Shown here: positions 1 to 5,086 of the stretch, piece after piece
Layout: each line of letters opens with the position of its first letter
Position numbering within the stretch: position 1 is the first letter of the stretch
Assembly (NCBI GenBank): GCA_017353825.1
Contig: JAFMSC010000257.1
Span: 1-6,506, forward strand
From: Hyphomicrobiaceae bacterium
GTDB lineage: Bacteria > Pseudomonadota > Alphaproteobacteria > Rhizobiales > Hyphomicrobiaceae
Length of the DNA: 6,506 bases
Reading direction: 5' to 3'
Program-made: the position numbers and the translations under genes
The notes under the pieces: generated by a model
The model's input: the letters and a program-made list of their open reading frames with translations, nothing else
The model's database searches: none
What the model was told of the DNA's origin: nothing

Positions 1-141
1 TTCGGGTGGTCTGGTAGGCGCGCTTTGCGCGGGGCGGGCGACTGGCAGAAAGGCAGGTGCGCCGATTACTATGGAAACGGCGCAGCTTGGCAAGAGCCAG
101 GACGGAGCTGCCGCCGCGACCGGCTCAATCGGTGCACACTC

Positions 142-157
142 TGTGATCGGCATCACA
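142..157. promoter_or_regulatory. Perfect CRP/FNR-type palindrome upstream of the NUDIX gene
   Basis: The sequence reads TGTGA-TCGGCA-TCACA, a perfect inverted repeat with 6-base arms (TGTGAT/ATCACA) around CGGC. Both half sites match the E. coli CRP consensus TGTGA-N6-TCACA exactly, and each 5-base inner half (GTGAT/ATCAC) is one base from the FNR/FixK half site TTGAT/ATCAA. It lies 48 bases before the ATG chosen for the NUDIX gene, where an operator would be expected. No clear -35/-10 pair was found beside it, so whether it activates or represses cannot be said. The rest of 1-205 holds no gene that I can support, only a small hairpin at 19-31 (CGCGC-TTT-GCGCG). That it binds a protein is inferred from the pattern alone. 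Confidence 0.45.
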
Positions 158-205
158 CGGGGGGGCGCCCGCTGCCCACGGCAGTGGCAACAGGACGCAC
201 AGGGC

Positions 206-1195
206 ATGAGCGACAAGTCCCAGGATGGGATCCAGGATGGGACCCCGAATGGACCCCAAGAAGGACGTGAAGAAGGACGTGAAGAAGGACCTCAAGAAGG
301 ATCCCAAGGACCCCAGAGACCCCAGGGACCCCAAGAAAGACCCCAAGGTGGGCCCCAGAACGGGCCTCAACCCCAAGATCGGTCGAAGACCCCGGTGCTG
401 GCCCGCCCGGCATCGACCGTCGCCATCCTGCGCGACGGGCCGAGCGGCATTGAAGTCTTCATGGTGGTGCGCCATCGCGCGATCGACTTCGCGTCCGGAG
501 CGCTGGTGTTCCCCGGCGGCAAGGTGGAGGCTGAGGACGCGGACGAGGCCTGGAGCCGCCTCGCTCCCGCGCCCGTCAAAGCCCCCGACCGCGCGTTCTT
601 CGTGGCGGCGGGACGCGAGACCTTCGAGGAGGCGGGCCTCGTGCTGGCGCGCCACCACGGCGCCGCCGGCCTCGTCGATGCTGCCACCGCCGACCGCCTG
701 GTGGAGACGCATCGCGCCCGGCTCCTGCGCGGGCAGATGAGCTTCGCCGACGTGCTGAGCGGCGAGGGGCTGACGCTGGCGCTCGACCTGATGGTGCCAT
801 TCGCCCACTGGATCACGCCCGAGGCGCTGCCCAAGCGCTTCGACACACATTTCTTCCTGATCGCGGCTCCGGTGAGCCAGCTCGGCGCCCACGACGGCGG
901 CGAGTCTGTGGAGGGGCTGTGGATCGCCCCAAGCCGGGCGCTCGCCGAGGCCGAAGCCGGCGCGCGCACGCTGGTGTTCGCCACGCGCATGAACCTCACC
1001 AAGCTCGCGCGCTATCGGACCGTCGCCGAGGCGGTGGCGGCAACGCGCGCCACACCGGTCGTAACGGTGGTGCCCAAGGCCACGCGCACAGCCAACGGGC
1101 GCTGGCTCAAGATCCCCGCCGAAGCCGACTACGGCGTGACCGAGGTGTTCGTTGAAGACGGCTCCAGCTTCGGTACGTCGGCGATACGCACGTAA
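206..1195 (+). CDS. NUDIX hydrolase, NUDT19-like, with a repeat-rich N-terminus
   Basis: This is a predicted 329-residue cytoplasmic NUDIX hydrolase, a family that cleaves X-linked nucleoside diphosphates. The domain starts near residue 70 (TVAILRDG). The NUDIX box is split: FPGGKVEAED at 102-111, then about 25 residues instead of the usual 7, then RETFEEAGL at 137-145 with metal-binding Glu138, Glu141 and Glu142. Asp111 stands where Glu is usual. Such a split box is typical of the NUDT19/RP2 branch, some members of which cleave CoA derivatives, but the substrate here is not shown by the sequence. Residues 8-60 are low complexity, rich in Gly, Gln, Glu, Arg and Pro. An in-frame ATG at 71 would add 45 residues. 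I prefer 206 because it has AGGA at 192-195 and because the longer form would put the CRP-like palindrome inside the gene. The function class is firm; the start is uncertain. Confidence 0.85.
   Translation: MSDKSQDGIQDGTPNGPQEGREEGREEGPQEGSQGPQRPQGPQERPQGGPQNGPQPQDRSKTPVLARPASTVAILRDGPSGIEVFMVVRHRAIDFASGALVFPGGKVEAEDADEAWSRLAPAPVKAPDRAFFVAAGRETFEEAGLVLARHHGAAGLVDAATADRLVETHRARLLRGQMSFADVLSGEGLTLALDLMVPFAHWITPEALPKRFDTHFFLIAAPVSQLGAHDGGESVEGLWIAPSRALAEAEAGARTLVFATRMNLTKLARYRTVAEAVAATRATPVVTVVPKATRTANGRWLKIPAEADYGVTEVFVEDGSSFGTSAIRT
258..344 (+). repeat. 12-base then 9-base tandem repeat inside the NUDIX 5' end
   Basis: Four 12-base units of the form AAGAAGGACGTG (258-305; the third and fourth diverge at their ends) are followed by three 9-base units of the AAGGACCCC type (306-332) and a final 12-base unit (333-344). 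Read in the frame of the NUDIX gene they give Gln-Glu-Gly-Arg-Glu-Glu-Gly-type residues. Read one base later, in phase with position 258, they give Lys-Lys-Asp-Val/Leu/Pro units. Both frames stay open across the array. Slipped-strand expansion is the likely origin (inference). It is unlikely to be part of the catalytic fold, which starts downstream. Confidence 0.85.
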
Positions 1196-1317
1196 CGGCG
1201 GTTCAACCCCGTTCCCATCGCAGCCCTCGCCTGGCGCCTTGGCAAGGCTCAAGCGTATGTGCGAGGAGGCTGACCGGCCTGCCCCCGCCCACAGGTTCTC
1301 GGGTTATTCCGTTGCCT

Positions 1318-1348
1318 TTGACGCAAGGGGTGGCGCCCCTGCTATCTT
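1318..1348 (+). promoter_or_regulatory. Candidate sigma-70-type promoter for the GNAT gene
   Basis: TTGACG at 1318-1323 and CTATCT at 1342-1347, within GCTATCTT, are separated by 18 bases. This fits housekeeping promoters of Alphaproteobacteria, which often have a strong TTGAC -35 and a looser -10. The spacer contains a near-palindrome, AGGGG-TGGCG-CCCCT (1326-1340), that could act as an operator. Transcription would start near 1355, leaving a leader of about 37 bases before the ATG at 1392. A second TTGACG lies at 1362-1367 but has no convincing -10. Confidence 0.5.
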
Positions 1349-1391
1349 GGTCGGCCTCCACTTGACGCTCACCCGGTCCGGATGGATTGAA

Positions 1392-2120
1392 ATGCTGCCC
1401 CGAGAGGACATGCCGAGCGGGCCCGAGGACTGTGACCGGTCGAAGTCCAACGACAAGGTCAACGCCAACGCCGACGACAAGGCCAACGACAAGGCCAACG
1501 ACAAGGCCAAGGCCAAGGACACGGACAAGGACAAGGACAAGGACAACGACGACGCGGGCATCGAGTTGCACGTTAGACGCATGCACCGCCGGGACATCAA
1601 CCGCGTGTGGCAGTTCCTGAAGACGGTGTTCCGCGGCGTCAATCGCGAGACCGTGGAGTTCCAGCGCCCGCGCCACAAGCAACGGTTCATCGAGACCTAC
1701 GAGGATGAGGGCGTCGAGCAACTCCTGTTCGAGATCAAGCGCGGACAGAAATCCGAGCTGGTGGGCTACGCCGAATATTCCTACGAGATCGCCGGGACGG
1801 ACAGTTGGATGAACCACCGCTACTTCGAGAAGCGTGGCATGCGGCCCCTGTTCGTCGAGGAGATCGCGGTGCACCCGAGCCACCACGGCGTGGGCATCGG
1901 CTCGTTCATGTTTGAGCAAATCGAGCACGCCGCGCGCCTCAGGGGTTGCACCCACATCGTGCTGGAGGTGGCCGAGAACAACGAAGAGGCCCTGCGCTTC
2001 TACCGCAAGCGCAACTTCTACAAGCTCGACGCGGCCATATTCCTCTCGCGCAAGCTCGAGACGCCCGGCGACCTCTTGGGACCGCGCAAGCTGAAGCGGC
2101 GCGAGAGCACGCAGGAGTGA
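1392..2120 (+). CDS. GNAT-family N-acetyltransferase with Lys/Asp-rich N-terminal repeat
   Basis: This is a predicted 242-residue acetyl-CoA-dependent N-acetyltransferase. The GNAT domain runs from about residue 57 (IELHVRRMHRRDINRVWQFL) to 224. Motif A is at 155-175: VEEIAVHPSHHGVGIGSFM with the pyrophosphate-binding glycine loop HGVGIG, where His replaces the usual Arg or Gln. Motif B is at 193-212, including NNEEALRFYRKRNFY, a typical acetyl-CoA-side element also seen in RimI-like enzymes. The substrate is unknown. Residues 21-54 are an almost pure Asp/Lys/Asn/Ala stretch, probably disordered, and the C-terminal tail is basic (PRKLKRRE). The frame is open further upstream (ATG 1257, TTG 1152). 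I chose 1392 because a good promoter candidate lies at 1318-1348 and the extra upstream residues resemble no GNAT domain; ATG 1410 is also possible. The ribosome binding site is weak. A terminator candidate follows directly. Confidence 0.8.
   Translation: MLPREDMPSGPEDCDRSKSNDKVNANADDKANDKANDKAKAKDTDKDKDKDNDDAGIELHVRRMHRRDINRVWQFLKTVFRGVNRETVEFQRPRHKQRFIETYEDEGVEQLLFEIKRGQKSELVGYAEYSYEIAGTDSWMNHRYFEKRGMRPLFVEEIAVHPSHHGVGIGSFMFEQIEHAARLRGCTHIVLEVAENNEEALRFYRKRNFYKLDAAIFLSRKLETPGDLLGPRKLKRRESTQE
1452..1553 (+). repeat. Asp-Lys coding tandem repeat (12-base and 6-base units) in the GNAT gene
   Basis: Units of GACAAGGCCAAC occur head to tail at 1476-1487 and 1488-1499, with a variant ending AAG at 1500-1511. 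A related copy, GACAAGGTCAAC, lies at 1452-1463. The array then shortens to GACAAG hexamers at 1524, 1530 and 1536. It encodes Asp-Lys-Ala-Asn units and then Asp-Lys dipeptides. The gradient from 12-base to 6-base units suggests more than one round of slippage (inference). Unlike the NUDIX repeat, this one is read in the Lys/Asp frame. Confidence 0.9.
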
Positions 2121-2150
2121 GACCGCCCGCGCTCGGGAAAGGTCTTTATT
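2120..2150 (+). terminator. Candidate intrinsic terminator after the GNAT gene
   Basis: A two-part stem begins at the last base of the stop codon. AGACC (2120-2124) pairs with GGTCT (2141-2145), enclosing CCCG (2126-2129) paired with CGGG (2134-2137) around a CGCT loop, and TTATT follows. The stem is interrupted by a one-base bulge and a three-base AAA bulge, and the T-tract is short. Its position directly after a stop codon supports the call. It would separate the accessory genes from nuoE. Confidence 0.45.
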
Positions 2151-2513
2151 GTGATGATGGGGACGGTCGGCCCCGCCGCCTCTGGGTCTCACCCGCTGCC
2201 TCCACGGCCGCGCGATCGGCGACGGCGCTGAAGCCGAGGATTGGCGCTAGGCGAGAAGCCCCGCAAAGGAACAGGAGCGAGAGAGGGGAGGGAGATAGGG
2301 CCAAGAGCACGGGCGAGAGCGAGGATGGCCTCAGATGTGCGGCCTTGAGTGGACTTGGTTGGCCCGCCGCGTCCGGGGAGCCAGGGAGGGGGCAGTGACT
2401 GTGCCGGTTTCCCGCGACGCTCAGCGCGTTCTAAAGAAGGGCGACAACCGCCCGATCACACCCTATAAGGGCCCCTGCAGCCGCATCCGAGCGCGAAGGC
2501 ACCTCCAACCGCC
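2151..2513. other. Non-coding stretch between the GNAT gene and nuoE
   Basis: No convincing gene is present. Frames that stay open here show no recognisable domain and simply run through into nuoE in the wrong frame. The middle part (about 2264-2324) is purine-rich on the plus strand, including an uninterrupted 17-purine run at 2279-2295. A GGGCG-ACAAC-CGCCC hairpin lies at 2439-2453, overlapping the -35 region of a promoter candidate. The stretch probably holds the leader of the nuoE-nuoF unit. Confidence 0.6.
2441..2469 (+). promoter_or_regulatory. Candidate promoter for nuoE-nuoF
   Basis: GCGACA (2441-2446) and TATAAG (2464-2469) are spaced by 17 bases. The -35 matches TTGACA at four of six positions and the -10 matches TATAAT at five of six. 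The predicted start near 2476 leaves a leader of about 38 bases before the nuoE ATG. A 5-bp GC hairpin (2439-2453) overlaps the -35. Together with the terminator candidate upstream, this would let nuoE-nuoF be transcribed independently of the accessory genes. Confidence 0.4.
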
Positions 2514-3122
2514 ATGGCCGTCCGCAGACTCAGTCCCGACCAGCCCGCCAAATTCGCGTTCACGCCCGAGAACGCCGCCTGGGCCAAGGCGATCATCGCC
2601 AAGTACCCACCCGGCAAGCAAGCCTCGGCCGTCATCCCCCTGCTCTGGCGCGCCCAGGAGCAGCACCAGGGCTGGCTGCCGGAGCCGGCCCTGCGCCTCG
2701 TGGCCGACATGCTGGGCCTGGCCTACATCCGTGTCTACGAGATCGCCACCTTCTACACGATGTTCCAGCTGGCTCCGGTGGGCCTCAAGGCGCACGTGTG
2801 GGTATGCGGCACCACGCCCTGCATGCTGCGCGGCGCCGAGGCGCTGGTGGAGGTCTGCCGGCGGCGGATCCACCACGATCCCCATCATGTCTCGGAGGAT
2901 GGCGACTTCTCCTGGGAGGAGGTCGAGTGCCTGGGCTGCTGCGCCAACGCCCCCCTGGTCCAGATCGGCAAGGACACCTACGAGGACCTGACACCGGAGT
3001 TGTTGGAGAAGGTGCTCGACGGATACGCCAAGGGCAAGCCGCCCAAGCCGGGCTCCCAGACCGGCCGGCAGGCCTCATGCCCCGAGGGCGGGCCGACCAC
3101 GCTCCGCGACTACGTCAAGTAG
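2514..3122 (+). CDS. nuoE: NADH-quinone oxidoreductase subunit E (24 kDa, [2Fe-2S] N1a)
   Basis: This is the 202-residue thioredoxin-fold subunit of the complex I N-module, on the cytoplasmic face of the inner membrane. It binds the [2Fe-2S] cluster N1a, close to the FMN of NuoF. The N-terminal helical part (residues 15-75, with FAFTPEN and SAVIPLLWRAQEQ) and the VYEIATFYTMFQL segment match rhizobial and mitochondrial NDUFV2-type proteins. Cluster ligands are Cys98-x4-Cys103 in VCGTTPCMLRGAE and Cys139-x3-Cys143 in VECLGCCANAP. Cys142 is an extra cysteine where homologues I recall have Ala. The C-terminal tail (KGKPPKPGSQTGRQ...GGPTTL) is the alphaproteobacterial kind. The ATG is preceded by GAAGG at 2495-2499, rather far (14 bases) for a ribosome binding site, but the residues right after this ATG (MAVRRLSPDQ) look like the usual start. 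nuoF follows after 12 bases. Confidence 0.96.
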   Translation: MAVRRLSPDQPAKFAFTPENAAWAKAIIAKYPPGKQASAVIPLLWRAQEQHQGWLPEPALRLVADMLGLAYIRVYEIATFYTMFQLAPVGLKAHVWVCGTTPCMLRGAEALVEVCRRRIHHDPHHVSEDGDFSWEEVECLGCCANAPLVQIGKDTYEDLTPELLEKVLDGYAKGKPPKPGSQTGRQASCPEGGPTTLRDYVK

Positions 3123-3125
3123 GGA
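3121..3125 (+). promoter_or_regulatory. Ribosome binding site of nuoF overlapping the nuoE stop
   Basis: AGGGA shares its first two bases with the TAG stop of nuoE and lies 9 bases before the GTG at 3135. This spacing supports the GTG as the nuoF start and suggests translational coupling of the two subunits. Confidence 0.6.
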
Positions 3126-3134
3126 CCGACGCCC

Positions 3135-4421
3135 GTGGCTCTCAGCGACAAGGACCGTATCTTCAAGAACCTCTACGGCTTCCAGGACTGGAGGCTCGCC
3201 GGGGCCAAGGCGCGCGGCGCCTGGGACAACACCAAGGCGCTGATCGACAAAGGCCACGACTGGATGATCGCCGAGGTCAAGAACTCCGGCCTGCGCGGCC
3301 GCGGCGGCGCGGGCTTCCCCACCGGCCTCAAGTGGTCGTTCATGCCCAAGAGCGATCCCCGCCCCAACTACCTCGTGATCAACGCCGACGAATCCGAGCC
3401 CGGCTCCTGCAAGGACCGGGAGATCATGCGGCACGACCCGCACCTTCTGATCGAGGGCGCGCTGCTGGCCTCGTTCGCGATGCGGGCGCACGCCTCATAC
3501 ATCTACGTGCGCGGTGAGTTCGTGCGCGAGCGCGAGCGCCTGGAGGCGGCTGTAGCGGAGGCTTATGCGGCCAGGCTGATCGGCAAGGGCAACATCCACG
3601 GCTGGGATTTCGACCTTCTCATCCACCATGGCGCCGGCGCTTATATCTGCGGCGAGGAGACGGCACTCTTGGAGAGCCTGGAAGGCAAGAAGGGGATGCC
3701 CAGGCTCAAGCCGCCGTTCCCAGCCAACGTGGGCCTCTTCGGCGCTCCCACCACGGTCAACAACGTCGAGTCGATCGCGGTGGTGCCGGACATCCTGCGC
3801 CGGGGTGCGACGTGGTTCGCCGGCATCGGCAAGCCCAACAACACAGGCACCAAGCTGTTCCAGATCTCCGGCCACGTGGAGAAACCGTGCGTGGTCGAGG
3901 AGGAGATGGGCGTCCCCCTGCGCGAGCTCCTCGATCGCCACGCTGGCGGCGTGCGCGGCGGGTGGAACAACCTGCTGGCGGTGATCCCCGGCGGCTCGTC
4001 CATGCCGCTCCTGCCGGCCGACATCTGCCAGACCCTCACGCTGGACTTCGACACCCTCACCAAGCTGAAATCCGGCATGGGAACGGCCGCGGTGATCGTC
4101 ATGGACAAGTCCACCGACATCATCGCCGCCATCCGCCGCATCGCCTATTTCTACAAGCACGAGAGCTGCGGGCAGTGCACGCCCTGCCGTGAGGGCACCG
4201 GCTGGATGTGGCGCGTGCTCCAGCGTATGGAGCGCGGCGAGGCCGAGAAGCGCGAGATCGACCTCTTGTGGGATGTCTCGACCAGGGTCGAGGGGCACAC
4301 CATCTGCGCCCTTGGCGACGCCGCGGCCTGGCCGATCCAAGGCCTCATCCGCCATTTCCGGGGCGAGATCGAAGCCCGCATCGACCGCCGCCAGACCGAG
4401 CAACGTGAAGCCGCGGAGTGA
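3135..4421 (+). CDS. nuoF: NADH-quinone oxidoreductase subunit F (51 kDa, FMN and N3)
   Basis: This is a 428-residue, full-length NADH-binding subunit of complex I; rhizobial homologues are close to 434. It oxidises NADH, holds FMN and passes electrons to the [4Fe-4S] cluster N3. The glycine-rich FMN/NADH loop is at 54-67 (RGRGGAGFPTGLKW), NADESEPGSCKDRE at 83-96, ICGEETALLESLEG at 171-184, and the SLBB-type segment spans about 240-320. N3 ligands are Cys345, Cys348 and Cys351 (ESCGQCTPCREGTGW) with Cys391 (HTICALGDAAAWP), the standard C-x2-C-x2-C-x39-C. No key residue is missing. Translation starts at a GTG with AGGGA at a good distance. nuoE is directly upstream. Downstream is a 665-base gap before nuoG, which is wide for subunits made in equal amounts. 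Confidence 0.97.
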   Translation: MALSDKDRIFKNLYGFQDWRLAGAKARGAWDNTKALIDKGHDWMIAEVKNSGLRGRGGAGFPTGLKWSFMPKSDPRPNYLVINADESEPGSCKDREIMRHDPHLLIEGALLASFAMRAHASYIYVRGEFVRERERLEAAVAEAYAARLIGKGNIHGWDFDLLIHHGAGAYICGEETALLESLEGKKGMPRLKPPFPANVGLFGAPTTVNNVESIAVVPDILRRGATWFAGIGKPNNTGTKLFQISGHVEKPCVVEEEMGVPLRELLDRHAGGVRGGWNNLLAVIPGGSSMPLLPADICQTLTLDFDTLTKLKSGMGTAAVIVMDKSTDIIAAIRRIAYFYKHESCGQCTPCREGTGWMWRVLQRMERGEAEKREIDLLWDVSTRVEGHTICALGDAAAWPIQGLIRHFRGEIEARIDRRQTEQREAAE

Positions 4422-4435
4422 CCCTTGAGGGCCGT

Positions 4436-4460
4436 CCCGCGGCGGGCAAGCGTCTCGCTT
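4436..4460 (+). terminator. Weak terminator-like tandem hairpins after nuoF
   Basis: A short CCCG-CGG-CGGG hairpin (4436-4446) is followed by a perfect AAGCG-TCT-CGCTT hairpin (4448-4460) and then only one more T before G. The stems are short and there is no real T-tract, so strong intrinsic termination is unlikely. They may stabilise the 3' end of a nuoE-nuoF message or attenuate read-through to nuoG. Confidence 0.2.
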
Positions 4461-4693
4461 TGTAGGCCGGGTGCCTCGTGTTGTATGTCGGGGACTGCCG
4501 AGCGTTCCTGCTCAACCAGGCTGGGGCGCTGCCCCCGTGTTGGATCAAGCGGTGCTTGGCTCATGACCCCTCGGTCCCTGATCCGCCTCGATCAACGGGT
4601 GTAGGCAATGGGGCTCGCCCGCTCTGCCCCCTTTCGGCAGCTGGGCCATGAGGCGCGCCCTAAGCTCGCCGGCGTTACACGATTTTTTGTTCG

Positions 4694-4721
4694 ATGACCA
4701 TCAGGGTGGAATTGCTAAAAT
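4694..4721 (+). promoter_or_regulatory. Candidate internal promoter upstream of nuoG
   Basis: ATGACC (4694-4699, four of six to TTGACA) and TAAAAT (4716-4721, five of six to TATAAT) are 16 bases apart. The -10 is preceded by TGC, an extended -10 element. It lies in the only clearly AT-rich island of the window. A start near 4728 would give nuoG a leader of about 360 bases, which is long, so the element may instead serve a small transcript in the gap. Confidence 0.3.
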
Positions 4722-5086
4722 GGCAAATGCGCCTGACAATCGGCGTGCTTTCGAGCTGCCTCGTGACATTCGGGCCGACACTGGCCGGGCATTGATCGCG
4801 GTTTTGATCGCATCGAGGAGCCAAATGCGAGCCCGCCCGCATAAGCGGAGCGCGTTGCCGACAGACTGGCGGGCCTTTCCAGGCTTGAGGAGAACGAGGA
4901 GACGCCAATACCGTCCCCGTCACGACGTTCTCATCCCCTCGCCACACAGATTGCTCCGCCAACGAGGGTCTTCGTCCCCCGCGCCAATTGTCGCCCTAGC
5001 GCGGCGTGCGCCGCCCGTGTAGGAAGCGGGGCGAGGCAACGATCCTTGTTCCAGCCTCTCCCGCGCGGGGCGCGAGTGCGAGCCGA

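Larger units (their letters stand above)
4422..5086. other. Gap between nuoF and nuoG without a supported gene
   Basis: This stretch of 665 bases has no recognisable coding region. A 124-codon frame at 4648-5022 exists but has mixed third-base use unlike the strongly GC-rich third positions of its neighbours, and it shows no known motif. Structures seen are two small hairpins at 4436-4460, a GGGGC-GCT-GCCCC hairpin at 4523-4535, a TTGATCGC direct repeat at 4792-4799 and 4804-4811, and a self-complementary CCCGCGCGGG at 5060-5069 just before nuoG. Bases 4681-4740 have 25 G+C of 60, far below the surroundings. The stretch could be a long leader, the remains of a lost reading frame, or hold a small RNA; none is shown. 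Confidence 0.6.

Noticed and set aside
71..205. Upstream extension of the NUDIX gene from ATG 71
   Set aside because: The extra 45 residues show no conserved motif, the spacing to a ribosome binding site is poor, and the stretch contains the CRP-like palindrome. It cannot be fully excluded.
1236..1248. GCCTT-GGC-AAGGC hairpin between the NUDIX and GNAT genes as a terminator
   Set aside because: The 5-bp stem is followed by TCAAGCG with no T-tract, so intrinsic termination is not supported.
125..1252. A 375-codon open frame on the minus strand opposite the NUDIX gene
   Set aside because: It is the mirror of a GC-rich coding region; its product shows no domain, while the plus strand has a clear NUDIX box.
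1152..1391. Upstream extension of the GNAT gene from TTG 1152 or ATG 1257
   Set aside because: TTG 1152 overlaps the NUDIX gene, and both extensions would put the best promoter candidate inside the gene; the added residues match nothing recognisable.
1203..2192. A 329-codon minus-strand open frame opposite the GNAT gene
   Set aside because: The translated product is dominated by the reverse reading of the repeat (Val/Gly/Leu runs) and low-complexity text; the plus strand holds a complete GNAT domain.
4675..4962. A 95-codon minus-strand frame in the nuoF-nuoG gap
   Set aside because: No domain, no ribosome binding site and no coding-like base use; most likely chance.
4648..5022. A 124-codon plus-strand frame between nuoF and nuoG
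   Set aside because: Third codon positions are far less GC-rich than in neighbouring genes, the product is Arg/Pro-rich without a motif, and no good ribosome binding site precedes it. It might be a decayed gene, but this cannot be shown here.
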